Counted from the stretch's first letter, positions 20,746 to 27,768 are shown. The stretch: 64,000 bases of DNA from Pedomonas sp051304405 (GCF_051304405.1 NZ_JBPPGG010000001.1:372001-436000), one strand, 5' to 3'. Program-made: numbers and translations. Notes: generated from the sequence alone by a model not told the origin.

Positions 20746-20878
20746 TGAATGATTTTAAGGAGCAGATGCAGGGCTTCGTCTCGCTCCTGACATCAAACAC
20801 GCTCCTGCCATCAAACAGAAAGCCCGGACGCCGACACGCCCGGGCTTTTCTTGAGGAGGTGATTTCCCAATAGATCCA
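20743..20878 (+). repeat. Decayed leader module, copy 1
   Basis: In order: TTGAATGATTTTAAGGAGC (also near 8143 and 8390), an 18-bp direct repeat (GCTCCTGACATCAAACAC then GCTCCTGCCATCAAACAG), a 9-bp hairpin followed by TTTTC (20819-20849), and GAGGAGGTGATT. The frame after this Shine-Dalgarno-like site stops within a few codons, so the copy looks dead. Confidence 0.65.
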
Positions 20879-20979
20879 ATACCAGCGGGATTCTGAATAC
20901 CACGATCGCTGCCCGCCCATAAGACTGCCCATGGTCGAATACCCTGCATTTCTCCACGCCATGCACCACCGGCAGAGCA

Positions 20980-21100
20980 CCATTAAGTCCTTGTAATTAT
21001 TGTTATTTTAATAAAGCGGCTGTCTTTTTCACCTGCTATGGTTGCTCCCGACGGCCGCACCGCTGCCATCCGGCAGCGCTGTAATCCCGCCGTCGAGAGG
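20980..21100 (+). promoter_or_regulatory. AT-rich upstream region and Shine-Dalgarno of the micro-gene
   Basis: An AT-rich stretch around 20990-21030 (TTGTAATTATTGTTATTTTA) could hold a promoter. It is followed by a small hairpin (CGCTGCC/GGCAGCG, around 21060-21081) and AGGAGGTGA (21098-21106), a perfect complement to the 16S rRNA tail. Confidence 0.45.
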
Positions 21101-21102
21101 AG

Positions 21103-21216
21103 GTGATTCCTATTCAAATCGGAGAAACTGCCGCGTTTATCATCGGCGTTCCCACGCTGATGATTTCCTTCGCGCTTCTTGTTCTCAAGATCGTGGAGGT
21201 GGCCCGCTCGAAATAG
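21103..21216 (+). CDS. Candidate micro-gene: 34-37 aa single-helix membrane peptide
   Basis: The frame from GTG at 21103 to TAG at 21214 reads VIPIQIGETAAFIIGV, then PTLMISFALLVLKIVE, then VARSK. It has one hydrophobic helix (about 10-31) and a charged tail. Because GTG overlaps the perfect Shine-Dalgarno, initiation may be at the ATT at 21112, eight bases beyond it, giving 34 aa. A terminator follows at 21225-21262. Size, layout and the helix-plus-charged-tail pattern resemble type I toxin or holin-like peptides, but I cannot assign a family with certainty. It is on the opposite strand to ruvA and ruvB. Confidence 0.5.
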   Translation: MIPIQIGETAAFIIGVPTLMISFALLVLKIVEVARSK

Positions 21217-21224
21217 AGCAGGCC

Positions 21225-21262
21225 AAGGGTTCGGGGCCAGCACCCCGGACCCTTCTCATTTT
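21225..21262 (+). terminator. Terminator of the micro-gene
   Basis: A 12-bp stem with one mismatch (21225-21236 with 21243-21254) is followed by CTCATTTTTG, nine bases after the micro-gene stop codon. Confidence 0.75.
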
Positions 21263-21317
21263 TGAGCCAGCCCATCCTCTCGATGAACCGGGCCCCTCTC
21301 CTGGTGCGAAAGCAAAT

Positions 21318-21455
21318 GAAAAAGCCCGGACGCCAGCACATCCGGGCTTTTCTTGAGGAGGTGTTCTTCAACATTCAAATCGAAGTCGTCACCGCAGGGA
21401 CATCCATACCAAAATCGCCCATCGGCCGTAAGACCCCTCATAGTCGAATATCCCG
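21318..21455 (+). repeat. Decayed leader module, copy 2
   Basis: An 11-bp hairpin with TTTTC (21320-21352) leads into GAGGAGGTGTTC and then CATTCAAATCG, matching the start of the micro-gene (TATTCAAATCGG). The following frame differs and has no hydrophobic helix. It ends with CATAGTCGAATATCCC, matching CATGGTCGAATACCC after copy 1 (near 20931). Confidence 0.6.
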
Positions 21456-21473
21456 CGCCCACCGGAAGCACGG

Positions 21474-21570
21474 GGCGTCAGAGCCGCCCGCATGTCATGG
21501 ATGACCCGCGGGCGTCAGAGCCGCCCGCATGTCATGGATGGTCGCGGGCGTCAGAGCCGCCCGCTCATGG
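21474..21570. repeat. Tandem repeats of the ruvA 3' end
   Basis: GGCGTCAGAGCCGCCCGC begins at 21474, 21511 and 21547 (period 36-37). The third copy contains the actual ruvA stop codon (21551-21553). The first two also carry ATGTCATGGATG. These lie downstream of ruvA in its transcription direction. Confidence 0.9.
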
Positions 21571-22159
21571 CCTCCTTCAGCGCGGCCTTGATGAGGTCGT
21601 CCAGTCCCGCCTCGCCCACCTTGGCTCTGGCGGCGGAGACGGCGGCGCTGGCTTCGGCGGGGCGGTAGCCCAGGTTCACCAGCGCGGAGACCGCGTCGGC
21701 GAGGGCCGAGCCGGGCGCGGCGGCGACGGCGGGGGCCACCTCGAAGTCCGGCAGGATGGCGCCCACCTTGTCCTTGAGTTCGATGACGATGCGCTGCGCC
21801 AGCTTGGGGCCGACACCGTTGGCGCGGGCCAGCGCGGTCTTGTCCTGGTGGGCGACGGCGGCGCTCAGTTCGGCGGGCGAGAGGGCGGTGAGGATGGACA
21901 GCGCCACCTTGGCGCCCACGCCCTGCACCGTGGTCAGCAGCCGGAACCACCGCTGGTCCTCGCTCTTGGCGAAGCCGAACAGGGTGATGGCGTCCTCGCG
22001 CACCTGGGTTTCGATGAACAGGGAGACGGTCTGGCCCACCGCCGGCAGCTGGGAGAGCGTGCGGCTGGAGGCGTGGACGAGGTAGCCCACCCCGTTCACG
22101 TCGATGACAACCGTGTCCTCGCCGATGGCGTCAACGGCACCGCGCAGCTTGGCGATCAT
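21551..22159 (-). CDS. ruvA: Holliday junction branch migration protein RuvA
   Basis: This 202-aa protein binds four-way junctions as tetramers and loads RuvB. It starts MIAKLRG, has the OB-fold domain, helix-hairpin-helix motifs (GVGAKVALSIL and GVGPKLAQRIV), an Ala-rich linker, and a C-terminal RuvB-contact domain (SALVNLGYRPAEA). The ATG at 22159 overlaps the ruvC stop by one base (TGATG). The final codons are duplicated downstream as tandem repeats. Confidence 0.97.
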   Translation of the reverse strand: MIAKLRGAVDAIGEDTVVIDVNGVGYLVHASSRTLSQLPAVGQTVSLFIETQVREDAITLFGFAKSEDQRWFRLLTTVQGVGAKVALSILTALSPAELSAAVAHQDKTALARANGVGPKLAQRIVIELKDKVGAILPDFEVAPAVAAAPGSALADAVSALVNLGYRPAEASAAVSAARAKVGEAGLDDLIKAALKEAMSGRL

Positions 22160-22674
22160 CAGACCATCCTCCTGGCTTTGGCGAGCACCGCCTGCGCTCC
22201 GGCGGCGTAGGAATGGGCGATGGCGACGGCCAGCGCGTCCGAGGCGTCGGGCCCGGCGATCTTCACGCCCGGCAGCAGGCGCTGCACCATGGCATCCACC
22301 TGCTCCTTGGCGGCGTGGCCCACGCCCACCACCGCCTTCTTCACGTGGTTGGGGGTATATTCGGCGACGGGCAGGCCGAAGAGGCTGGCGGTCATCAGCA
22401 CCACGCCCCGCGCCTGCCCCAGCTTGAGGGTGGAGGTGGGGTTCTTGTTGACGAAGGTTTCCTCCACCGCCGCCCCGTCCGGCCGCCATTCGCTGAGCAC
22501 GGCGAGCAGGCCCTGGTGGAGCGCCACCAGGCGCTCCGCCAGATCATCCACCCGGTCGGTCGAGACGACGCCGTTGGCGACGTGGGTGAGGCGCAGGCCG
22601 TCCACGTCGATGATGCCCCAGCCCGTTCGGGCGAGGCCGGGATCCAGACCGATCAGGCGTCGGGCCCTGGCCAC
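22159..22674 (-). CDS. ruvC: Crossover junction endodeoxyribonuclease RuvC
   Basis: This 171-aa resolvase cleaves Holliday junctions. Acidic residues fit the RNase H-like active site: D11 in GLDPGLARTGWG, E71 in VEETFVNKNP, and a C-terminal pair in GPDASDALAVAIAH. The start is GTG at 22674, five bases after the yebC stop; the gene is translationally coupled to ruvA downstream. Confidence 0.97.
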   Translation of the reverse strand: MARARRLIGLDPGLARTGWGIIDVDGLRLTHVANGVVSTDRVDDLAERLVALHQGLLAVLSEWRPDGAAVEETFVNKNPTSTLKLGQARGVVLMTASLFGLPVAEYTPNHVKKAVVGVGHAAKEQVDAMVQRLLPGVKIAGPDASDALAVAIAHSYAAGAQAVLAKARRMV

Positions 22675-22679
22675 CGTCG

Positions 22680-23423
22680 TCAGCCGAGCTTGGCCATCAC
22701 GTCGTCGGGCACTTCATAGTTGCCCCAGACGGTCTGCACGTCGTCGTTGTCTTCCAGCGCGTCGATCAGCTTCATCAGGCTGATGGCGGCGGCTTCGTCC
22801 ACCGTCACCATGTCGCGCGGACGCCAGGCCAGCTTGGCGCTGTCCGGCTCGCCGAGCGCCGCTTCCAGCGCGCGGGCCACTTCGTGCAGGTTCTCCGGGC
22901 TGCAATAGATCTCGTGGGTCTCGTCGTCGGAGACCACGTCATCCGCGCCCGCTTCCAGCGCCGCCTCGAACACGGCGTCCGCCGTGCCGGCCTTGGCCGG
23001 GTAGACGATCTGGCCGAGACGGTCGAAACCGTGGGAGACCGAGCCGTTCGCGCCCAGGTTGCCGCCGTACTTGGAGAAGTAGGAGCGAACCTCGCCGGCG
23101 GTGCGGTTGCGGTTGTCGGTCAGCGCCTCGACGATCAGCGCCGTGCCGCCGGGGCCGAAGCCCTCGTAACGCACTTCCTCGTAGTTCTCCACATCGCCGC
23201 CCTGCGCCTTCTTGATGGCGCGCTCGATGTTGTCGCGCGGCATCTGCGACGCCTTGGCGGCGCTGATGGCGGCGCGCAGACGCGGATTGTGTTCCGGGTC
23301 CGGGGCGCCCAGCTTCGCGGCCACCGTGATTTCGCGGGAGAGCTTCGAGAACAGGCGCGCGCGCTTGGCGTCCTGCGCGCCCTTCCGATGCATGATGTTT
23401 TTGAATTTGGAATGACCTGCCAT
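22680..23423 (-). CDS. yebC: YebC/PmpR family (TACO1-like) protein
   Basis: This 247-aa cytoplasmic protein starts with the family signature MAGHSKFKNIMHRKGAQD. YebC-family proteins have been described as DNA-binding regulators and, more recently, as ribosome-associated factors that help translation of proline-rich stretches. It is the first gene of yebC-ruvC-ruvA, an order widespread in proteobacteria. The ATG at 23423 is preceded by CGGAGTCT; a longer frame to 23471 lacks the family start. Confidence 0.95.
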   Translation of the reverse strand: MAGHSKFKNIMHRKGAQDAKRARLFSKLSREITVAAKLGAPDPEHNPRLRAAISAAKASQMPRDNIERAIKKAQGGDVENYEEVRYEGFGPGGTALIVEALTDNRNRTAGEVRSYFSKYGGNLGANGSVSHGFDRLGQIVYPAKAGTADAVFEAALEAGADDVVSDDETHEIYCSPENLHEVARALEAALGEPDSAKLAWRPRDMVTVDEAAAISLMKLIDALEDNDDVQTVWGNYEVPDDVMAKLG

Positions 23424-23529
23424 AGACTCCGGGCTCGGCCCAAGGCGAGCGGCCTTGAGGTCCGATATCATCTTGTTGAGGACTATCGCCCCGGCTCCTA
23501 CACCAGAGCCAGCCCGGAAGCAAATCCGC

Positions 23530-23850
23530 TCAGGCGAGCTTCACCGCCGTACCGGTCGCCGTGACCATCAGCATGGAGCCGCCCTGGCCGACGGTCTCGT
23601 AATCGATGTCCACCCCGATCACCGCATCCGCGCCGAGGGCGCGGGCCTCGCGCACCATTTCGTCGATGGCGGTGGCGCGCGCATCGCGCAGGGTGCTCTC
23701 ATAGGCGCCGGAGCGGCCGCCCACCACGTCGCGCACCGCCGCGAACAGATCCTTGAAGATGTTGGCGCCAAGGATGACCTCGCCGGTCACCATCCCGAGA
23801 TACTCCCGGATCGGCTTGCCTTCGAGAACGGAGGTGGTCGTGATCAGCAT
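23530..23850 (-). CDS. YbjQ/UPF0145 family protein
   Basis: This 106-aa small cytoplasmic protein of the YbjQ (DUF74) family begins MLITTTSVLEGKPIREY, with conserved GEVILGANIFKD and a C-terminal ALGADAVIGVDIDYE. These proteins form pentameric rings; the family has been annotated as heavy-metal binding, but function is not established. The ATG at 23850 has AGGGAG upstream. It appears to be a single-gene unit. Confidence 0.92.
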   Translation of the reverse strand: MLITTTSVLEGKPIREYLGMVTGEVILGANIFKDLFAAVRDVVGGRSGAYESTLRDARATAIDEMVREARALGADAVIGVDIDYETVGQGGSMLMVTATGTAVKLA

Positions 23851-23998
23851 GGTCCGGCTCCCTGTTGCGTGAGCTGTTGCAGGAACGGCCCCGACCCCGG
23901 GGCCTGTTGCAGAGGCAGAATGAAAGCGTAACACGCACCGGCCGAAGGAAAAGCGGCAGTCCTGCCAGCCCCCCGGCGCAGCTTCCCAGCGTGCGCCG

Positions 23999-24028
23999 AC
24001 GCTACCATTGCATCGTGACGATCGTCAA
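23999..24028 (-). promoter_or_regulatory. Possible promoter with overlapping palindrome upstream of ybjQ
   Basis: On the minus strand TTGACG (24023-24028) and TAGCGT (23999-24004) are 18 bp apart. The -35 overlaps the perfect 12-bp palindrome TGACGATCGTCA (24016-24027), which could be an operator. The -10 match is weak. Confidence 0.3.
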
Positions 24029-24054
24029 TAGGTTTTTGACAACACCCTCTCCCG

Positions 24055-24098
24055 CCCAAAAAGGAAAGGCGGCAGACCCCGGTCCGGGCCTGCCGCCT
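24055..24098 (-). terminator. Intrinsic terminator after gapR
   Basis: A 10-bp outer stem (24065-24074 with 24089-24098) with further internal GC pairing is followed on the minus strand by TTTCCTTTTTGG, 36 bp after the gapR stop. Confidence 0.85.
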
Positions 24099-24134
24099 TC
24101 TCCCTCGATCCGAAAGGCCCGAGGGGCGGAGGTG

Positions 24135-24377
24135 TTATTCCACCATGCCCAGCGCGGCCATGTAGGTCTCCAGCAGCGCCTCGGCTTCCTGGCGCTTGTG
24201 CTTCTCCATGCTCCGCAGCTTGATCACCTGCCGCATGGTCTTCACGTCGAAGCCCTGGGCCTTGGCCTCGGCGAACACCTCGCGGATGTCCTCGGCGATG
24301 CCCTTCTTTTCCTCTTCCAACCGCTCAACGCGCTCGATCAGCTGGCGCAACAGGTCGGCCGCAATTACTTCGCTCAT
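24135..24377 (-). CDS. gapR: Nucleoid-associated protein GapR (DUF2312)
   Basis: This 80-aa, highly charged helical protein starts MSEVIAADLLRQLIERVERL and contains FDVKTMRQVIKLR, the pattern of the alphaproteobacterial DUF2312 family. In Caulobacter, GapR binds AT-rich and overtwisted DNA and helps replication and gyrase/topoisomerase function. The ATG at 24377 has GGGCAGG upstream. A good terminator follows. Confidence 0.93.
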   Translation of the reverse strand: MSEVIAADLLRQLIERVERLEEEKKGIAEDIREVFAEAKAQGFDVKTMRQVIKLRSMEKHKRQEAEALLETYMAALGMVE

Positions 24378-24459
24378 CCTGCCCGATCCTTGTGGTGATA
24401 CCCTTTGCCAAAGGCGGCATCCGTAGCGGCCAAGGGGGGCGCAAACAAGGGGGTTGCGA

Positions 24460-24777
24460 TCAGATCTGCCCCCGCACCTTCCTGTTTTGTTCAACGCTGG
24501 CGTTCATCCGGTCCAGCTGCTCCTGGGTGGCGGGCGTCTGGTAGCGGGCCTTGAAGTCCTCGTAGGGCATCCCGTAAACCCATTCGCGCGCCTGGGCTTT
24601 GTCCAGCGCGACGCCCCGCGCCGCCGCTTCCTCCGCCAGCCAGTCGGAGAGGCAGTTGCGGCAGAACCCGCCCCACCCCATCAGATCGACGTTCTGGACG
24701 TCCGTGCGCTGCTGGAGATGGGTGATGAGCCGCCGGAATGCCGCGGCTTCCAGTTCGGTGCGAGTCGCCTGATCCAT
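24460..24777 (-). CDS. DUF1244 family protein
   Basis: This 105-aa cytoplasmic protein belongs to the small, mainly proteobacterial DUF1244 family. The conserved block WGGFCRNCLSDW has a CxxC pair that could bind metal, followed by REWVYGMPYEDFKARYQ. Its function is unknown. It diverges from pyruvate kinase with an 89-bp spacer and lies upstream of gapR on the same strand. Confidence 0.9.
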   Translation of the reverse strand: MDQATRTELEAAAFRRLITHLQQRTDVQNVDLMGWGGFCRNCLSDWLAEEAAARGVALDKAQAREWVYGMPYEDFKARYQTPATQEQLDRMNASVEQNRKVRGQI

Positions 24778-24866
24778 TTACGGTTTCCTTTGTAACAAGT
24801 CTCTGTAAAGTTGCTGCCCGAAGCTATTCCCGGCTTCCCTGACATCGAGATACCCGCGTTATCACA

Positions 24867-26321
24867 ATGTTCAAGCCACGCCGCCGTAAGGTCCGCATTC
24901 TCGCCACGCTTGGTCCCGCCAGCCGCTCGCCCGAGATGATTCGGGCGCTGTTCGAAGCGGGCGCCGACGTATTCCGCATCAACATGTCCCACGGCACGCA
25001 GGACGGCCACGCCGAGGTCATCCAGCGCATCCGCGATCTGGAGAGCCAGATGGGCCGGCCGACCACCATTCTGGTGGATCTGCAAGGGCCCAAGCTGCGC
25101 GTCGGCGCCTTTGCCGAGGGCGCCGTCGAGCTGGCGTCCGGGCAGACCTTCGTGCTCGACCTCGACCCGACGCCGGGCGACTCCAGCCGGGTCCACCTGC
25201 CCCACCGGGAGCTGTTCGCCGCCCTTCAGCCGGGCCAGCGCCTGCTGCTCGATGACGGCAAGATCCGCCTGCAAACGCTGGAGGTGCAGCCCGAGCGCAT
25301 CGTGACCCAGGTCGTGGTGGGCGGCCGCCTCTCCAACAACAAGGGCGTCAACGTGCCCGATGCGGTGATCCCGCTGGCCGCGCTCACCGAGAAGGACCGC
25401 AGCGACCTTGCCTTCGCGCTGGAGATGGGCGTGGACTGGATCGCCCTGTCCTTCGTGCAGCGCCCCGAAGACGTGGCGGAGGCCCGCAAGCTCATTCAGG
25501 GGCGCGCGGGCGTGCTGGCCAAGATCGAAAAGCCGGCTGCCGTGCAGCGCCTCGACGAGATCCTCGACCTCGCCGACGCCGTCATGGTCGCCCGCGGCGA
25601 CCTGGGCGTCGAGGCCCCCATCGCCGAGGTGCCGAGCCTGCAAAAGCAGATCGTCACCGCCGCTCGCGCCAAGGGCAAGACGGTGGTGGTCGCCACCCAG
25701 ATGCTCGAGTCGATGATCCAGTCGCCCACGCCCACCCGGGCGGAGGTGTCGGACGTGGCCAACGCCATCTACGACGGCGCCGACGCCATCATGCTCTCGG
25801 CCGAATCCGCCGCCGGCGCCTATCCGCTGGAAGCGGTCAGCATGATGGACGAGATCGCCGCGCAGGTGGAACGCGACCCCACCTACCAGGCCCGCGTCCA
25901 CTTCAGCGAAATCCACCCCGAGGCCACCACCGCCGACGCCATCTCGGCCGCCGCCCGCCAGATCGCCACGTCGCTGGGAGCCAAGGCCATCTGCTGCTTC
26001 ACCACCTCGGGCTCGACCGCGCTGCGCGCCGCCCGCGAGCGGCCGATCACGCCCATCCTGGTGCTCACGCCCAAGCTGGAGACGGCCCGCCGCCTGGGCC
26101 TGGTGTGGGGCCTCCACGCCATCCGCACCCGGGACGTGGAGAACTTCGAGGAAATGGTCGGCAAGTCCAAGCGCATGGCCCTGCGCGCACAGCTGGCAGG
26201 CGCCGGCGACCAGATCATCCTCATGGCCGGCTACCCCTTCGGAACCCCCGGCTCCACCAACGTGCTGCACATCGCCCGCCTCCAGGGCGACGAGCTGAAA
26301 AAGCTGGGCACCCGCCTCTGA
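24867..26321 (+). CDS. pyk: Pyruvate kinase
   Basis: This 484-aa glycolytic enzyme converts phosphoenolpyruvate and ADP to pyruvate and ATP. Landmarks are KVRILATLGPASRS near the N-terminus, FRINMSHG, the catalytic lysine region AKIEKPAAV, VMVARGDLGVE and ATQMLESM. The C-terminal allosteric domain is complete. ATG at 24867; the Shine-Dalgarno is weak. A PPDK gene elsewhere in the window catalyses the reverse direction, so the two should be differently regulated. Confidence 0.97.
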   Translation: MFKPRRRKVRILATLGPASRSPEMIRALFEAGADVFRINMSHGTQDGHAEVIQRIRDLESQMGRPTTILVDLQGPKLRVGAFAEGAVELASGQTFVLDLDPTPGDSSRVHLPHRELFAALQPGQRLLLDDGKIRLQTLEVQPERIVTQVVVGGRLSNNKGVNVPDAVIPLAALTEKDRSDLAFALEMGVDWIALSFVQRPEDVAEARKLIQGRAGVLAKIEKPAAVQRLDEILDLADAVMVARGDLGVEAPIAEVPSLQKQIVTAARAKGKTVVVATQMLESMIQSPTPTRAEVSDVANAIYDGADAIMLSAESAAGAYPLEAVSMMDEIAAQVERDPTYQARVHFSEIHPEATTADAISAAARQIATSLGAKAICCFTTSGSTALRAARERPITPILVLTPKLETARRLGLVWGLHAIRTRDVENFEEMVGKSKRMALRAQLAGAGDQIILMAGYPFGTPGSTNVLHIARLQGDELKKLGTRL

Positions 26322-26385
26322 GGCGCAGGCGCGGTCGCAGAAGGGGGCTTTTCGGAGAGGGGGTTCTTCGAAAAGGGGTCTTTTC

Positions 26386-26440
26386 GCCAGGAGGGTCTTG
26401 GACCCTCCTGGCAACCTCCCTTCGTTTCAAACGGCCGCGC
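26386..26440 (+). repeat. REPIN-like half-element C1
   Basis: A perfect 12-bp stem (26386-26397 with 26401-26412, GGAGGGTC/GACCCTCC core, loop TTG) is followed by AACCTCCCTTCGTTTCAAAC. It lies 64 bp after the pyk stop and could also terminate pyk transcription. Confidence 0.85.
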
Positions 26441-26574
26441 TGTCCCAGCCCTTTCCGCCTCTCAATTCGTTGAATGCTTCTAGAGCAGATTGACCGCAAA
26501 GTGCATACTTTTCAAATAAGGAAACGAAGGAAACGCAACCAGAAAAGAACTTTAAATGGCAATAATCTCTTAAA

Positions 26575-26841
26575 TTAATCACTGAGGACAGTAATAATCC
26601 CCATTATAATACAAATACCTACCATAAATGGGAATAAGAAGACCCAACATGCAACATAAGCAGCAAGACCAATAAATCCCTGCTCTACAGCCCATCCAAG
26701 CAACATTATAGCCCCGGCAAAGGCCAAATATAACCCCAACAATCCCACAACAATAATCAAAAGCAATATTATAATTCCAAGCACACCCCTGCCCCACTCA
26801 CAGATTCGTTTTACAAACCGCAAGCAGCATACTACAAACAA
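26575..26841 (-). CDS. Possible small membrane protein in AT-rich DNA
   Basis: An 88-codon frame starts at TTG (26841), just after an in-frame stop, and encodes two to three hydrophobic helices (for example GIIILLLIIVVGLLGLYL), with the C-terminus ending GIITVLSD. Codon use is AT-rich, unlike all neighbours, suggesting recent acquisition. The start is uncertain: AGG precedes TTG by only a few bases and an internal GTG is possible. I do not recognise a family. Confidence 0.45.
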   Translation of the reverse strand: MFVVCCLRFVKRICEWGRGVLGIIILLLIIVVGLLGLYLAFAGAIMLLGWAVEQGFIGLAAYVACWVFLFPFMVGICIIMGIITVLSD

Positions 26842-26956
26842 TTACCTATAATTCACAGAATTTTAATCTAGTCTCATCTGGCAGGCCACCAGAAATCCCC
26901 TTCTCCCCTGTGCCAAAACCCGGAGGCATAGCAACACCGACCTGCCGACCTGGACA

Positions 26957-26990
26957 AACGAACGGGGTCGCAGGGGTCCAAGACCCCTGC
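26957..26990 (-). repeat. REPIN-like half-element C2
   Basis: AACGAACGGGGTC is followed by a perfect 9-bp stem (26970-26978 with 26982-26990, loop CAA). It is the inverted partner of C1 and lies 15 bp after the HAD gene stop. Confidence 0.8.
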
Positions 26991-27004
26991 AAATCAAACA
27001 CAAA

Positions 27005-27640
27005 TCAGAGGACCAGATCCCCCTGGAGCAGCCCGGCGGCTTCCAGTTCGGCGCGCAGGGCCTCGGGGGAGCGGAAGTGGTGCGGCACGAAGCCTGCGGC
27101 GGCGGCGGCTTCCACGTTGTCCAGCCGGTCGTCGATGAACCAGGCCTCGCCGGGCTTGAGACCGAAGCGGGTGAGCGCGATCTCGTAGATGCGCGGGTCC
27201 GGCTTCATCACCTTCACCTCGCCCGACACCACGATGTCGCGGAAGTGGCGCATGACCGGGTAGGCTTCGCAGTAGCGCGGGAAGAATTCGGCCGAGAAGT
27301 TGGTGATGGCGTAGAGCGGCACGCCCCGGGCCGCCAGTTGTTCCACCAGCGTGCAGGTGCCCTCGATGGCGCCGGCGATGGTCTCGAGCCAGCGCGAATC
27401 GTACAGCGCGATCAGGTCGGCGTATTTGGGGAATTGGGCCGCCAGTTCGGGAATGGTCTCGTGCACCGAGCGGCCGGCGTCGTGCTGAAAGTGCCACGCG
27501 TGGGTGACCACGTTGGCGAGGAACCAGTCCAGTTCCTCCGGATCCGGGATCAGCTTGACGTAGAGGTGACGGGGATCCCAGTCACACAGAACGCCGCCGA
27601 CGTCGAAGACGACCGCCGACGGCCCTCCGTTGGTCGCCAC
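27005..27640 (-). CDS. HAD-family hydrolase
   Basis: This 211-aa cytoplasmic phosphatase-like protein has all four HAD motifs: VVFDVGGVL (nucleophile Asp, with Gly where many HADs have a second Asp), AITNFS, KPDPRIYE and FIDDRLDN. It is closest in pattern to the YihX-like subgroup of sugar-phosphate phosphatases; substrate is not predictable. I chose GTG at 27640, two bases after the rpmJ stop; a longer frame would overlap rpmJ. Confidence 0.88.
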   Translation of the reverse strand: MATNGGPSAVVFDVGGVLCDWDPRHLYVKLIPDPEELDWFLANVVTHAWHFQHDAGRSVHETIPELAAQFPKYADLIALYDSRWLETIAGAIEGTCTLVEQLAARGVPLYAITNFSAEFFPRYCEAYPVMRHFRDIVVSGEVKVMKPDPRIYEIALTRFGLKPGEAWFIDDRLDNVEAAAAAGFVPHHFRSPEALRAELEAAGLLQGDLVL

Positions 27641-27642
27641 AA

Positions 27643-27768
27643 TTAACCCTGGCGGGCCTTGAAGCGGCGGTTGGTCTTGTTGATCACGTAGACGCGGCCA
27701 CGACGACGGATGACCCGGCAATCGCGGTGGCGGGATTTGAGCGACTTGAGCGAGTTACGGATTTTCAT
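27643..27768 (-). CDS. rpmJ: 50S ribosomal protein L36, 41 aa
   Basis: The 41-codon frame reads MKIRNSLKSLKSRHRDCRVI followed by a basic tail ending KARQG. This is the longer L36 (YkgO-like) form normal in alphaproteobacteria. It has a single cysteine rather than the complete zinc ligand set of the classical form. ATG at 27768, TAA at 27643. It is immediately upstream of the HAD gene and divergent from the metallophosphatase. Confidence 0.95.
   Translation of the reverse strand: MKIRNSLKSLKSRHRDCRVIRRRGRVYVINKTNRRFKARQG

Larger units (their letters stand above)
20183..21550. other. 1.37-kb gene-poor interval separating ruvA and ruvB
   Basis: This interval contains a short tandem repeat (20308-20388), a hairpin repeat (20389-20432), a C-rich tract (20412-20745), two decayed leader modules, a candidate 37-codon micro-gene (21103-21216) and tandem copies of the ruvA 3' end (21474-21570). 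No standard-sized gene was found. Confidence 0.8.
26322..27004. other. AT-rich island bounded by repeat pair C
   Basis: The gap between pyk and the HAD hydrolase gene contains two opposed hairpin repeats and, between about 26470 and 26880, sequence much richer in AT than anything else in the window. A small membrane ORF lies inside it. Confidence 0.75.

Noticed and set aside
20427..20873. Plus-strand frames in the C-rich tract
   Set aside because: Translations are Pro/Arg/Ala runs produced by C-rich sequence, with no start signal and no domain.
21474..21570. Possible CRISPR-like array
   Set aside because: Only two and a half copies with a 36-37-bp period, almost no spacer, and the repeat is the ruvA 3' end.
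24681..26414. 577-codon minus-strand frame opposite pyruvate kinase
   Set aside because: It is antisense to complete Pyk and also runs into DUF1244 in another frame.
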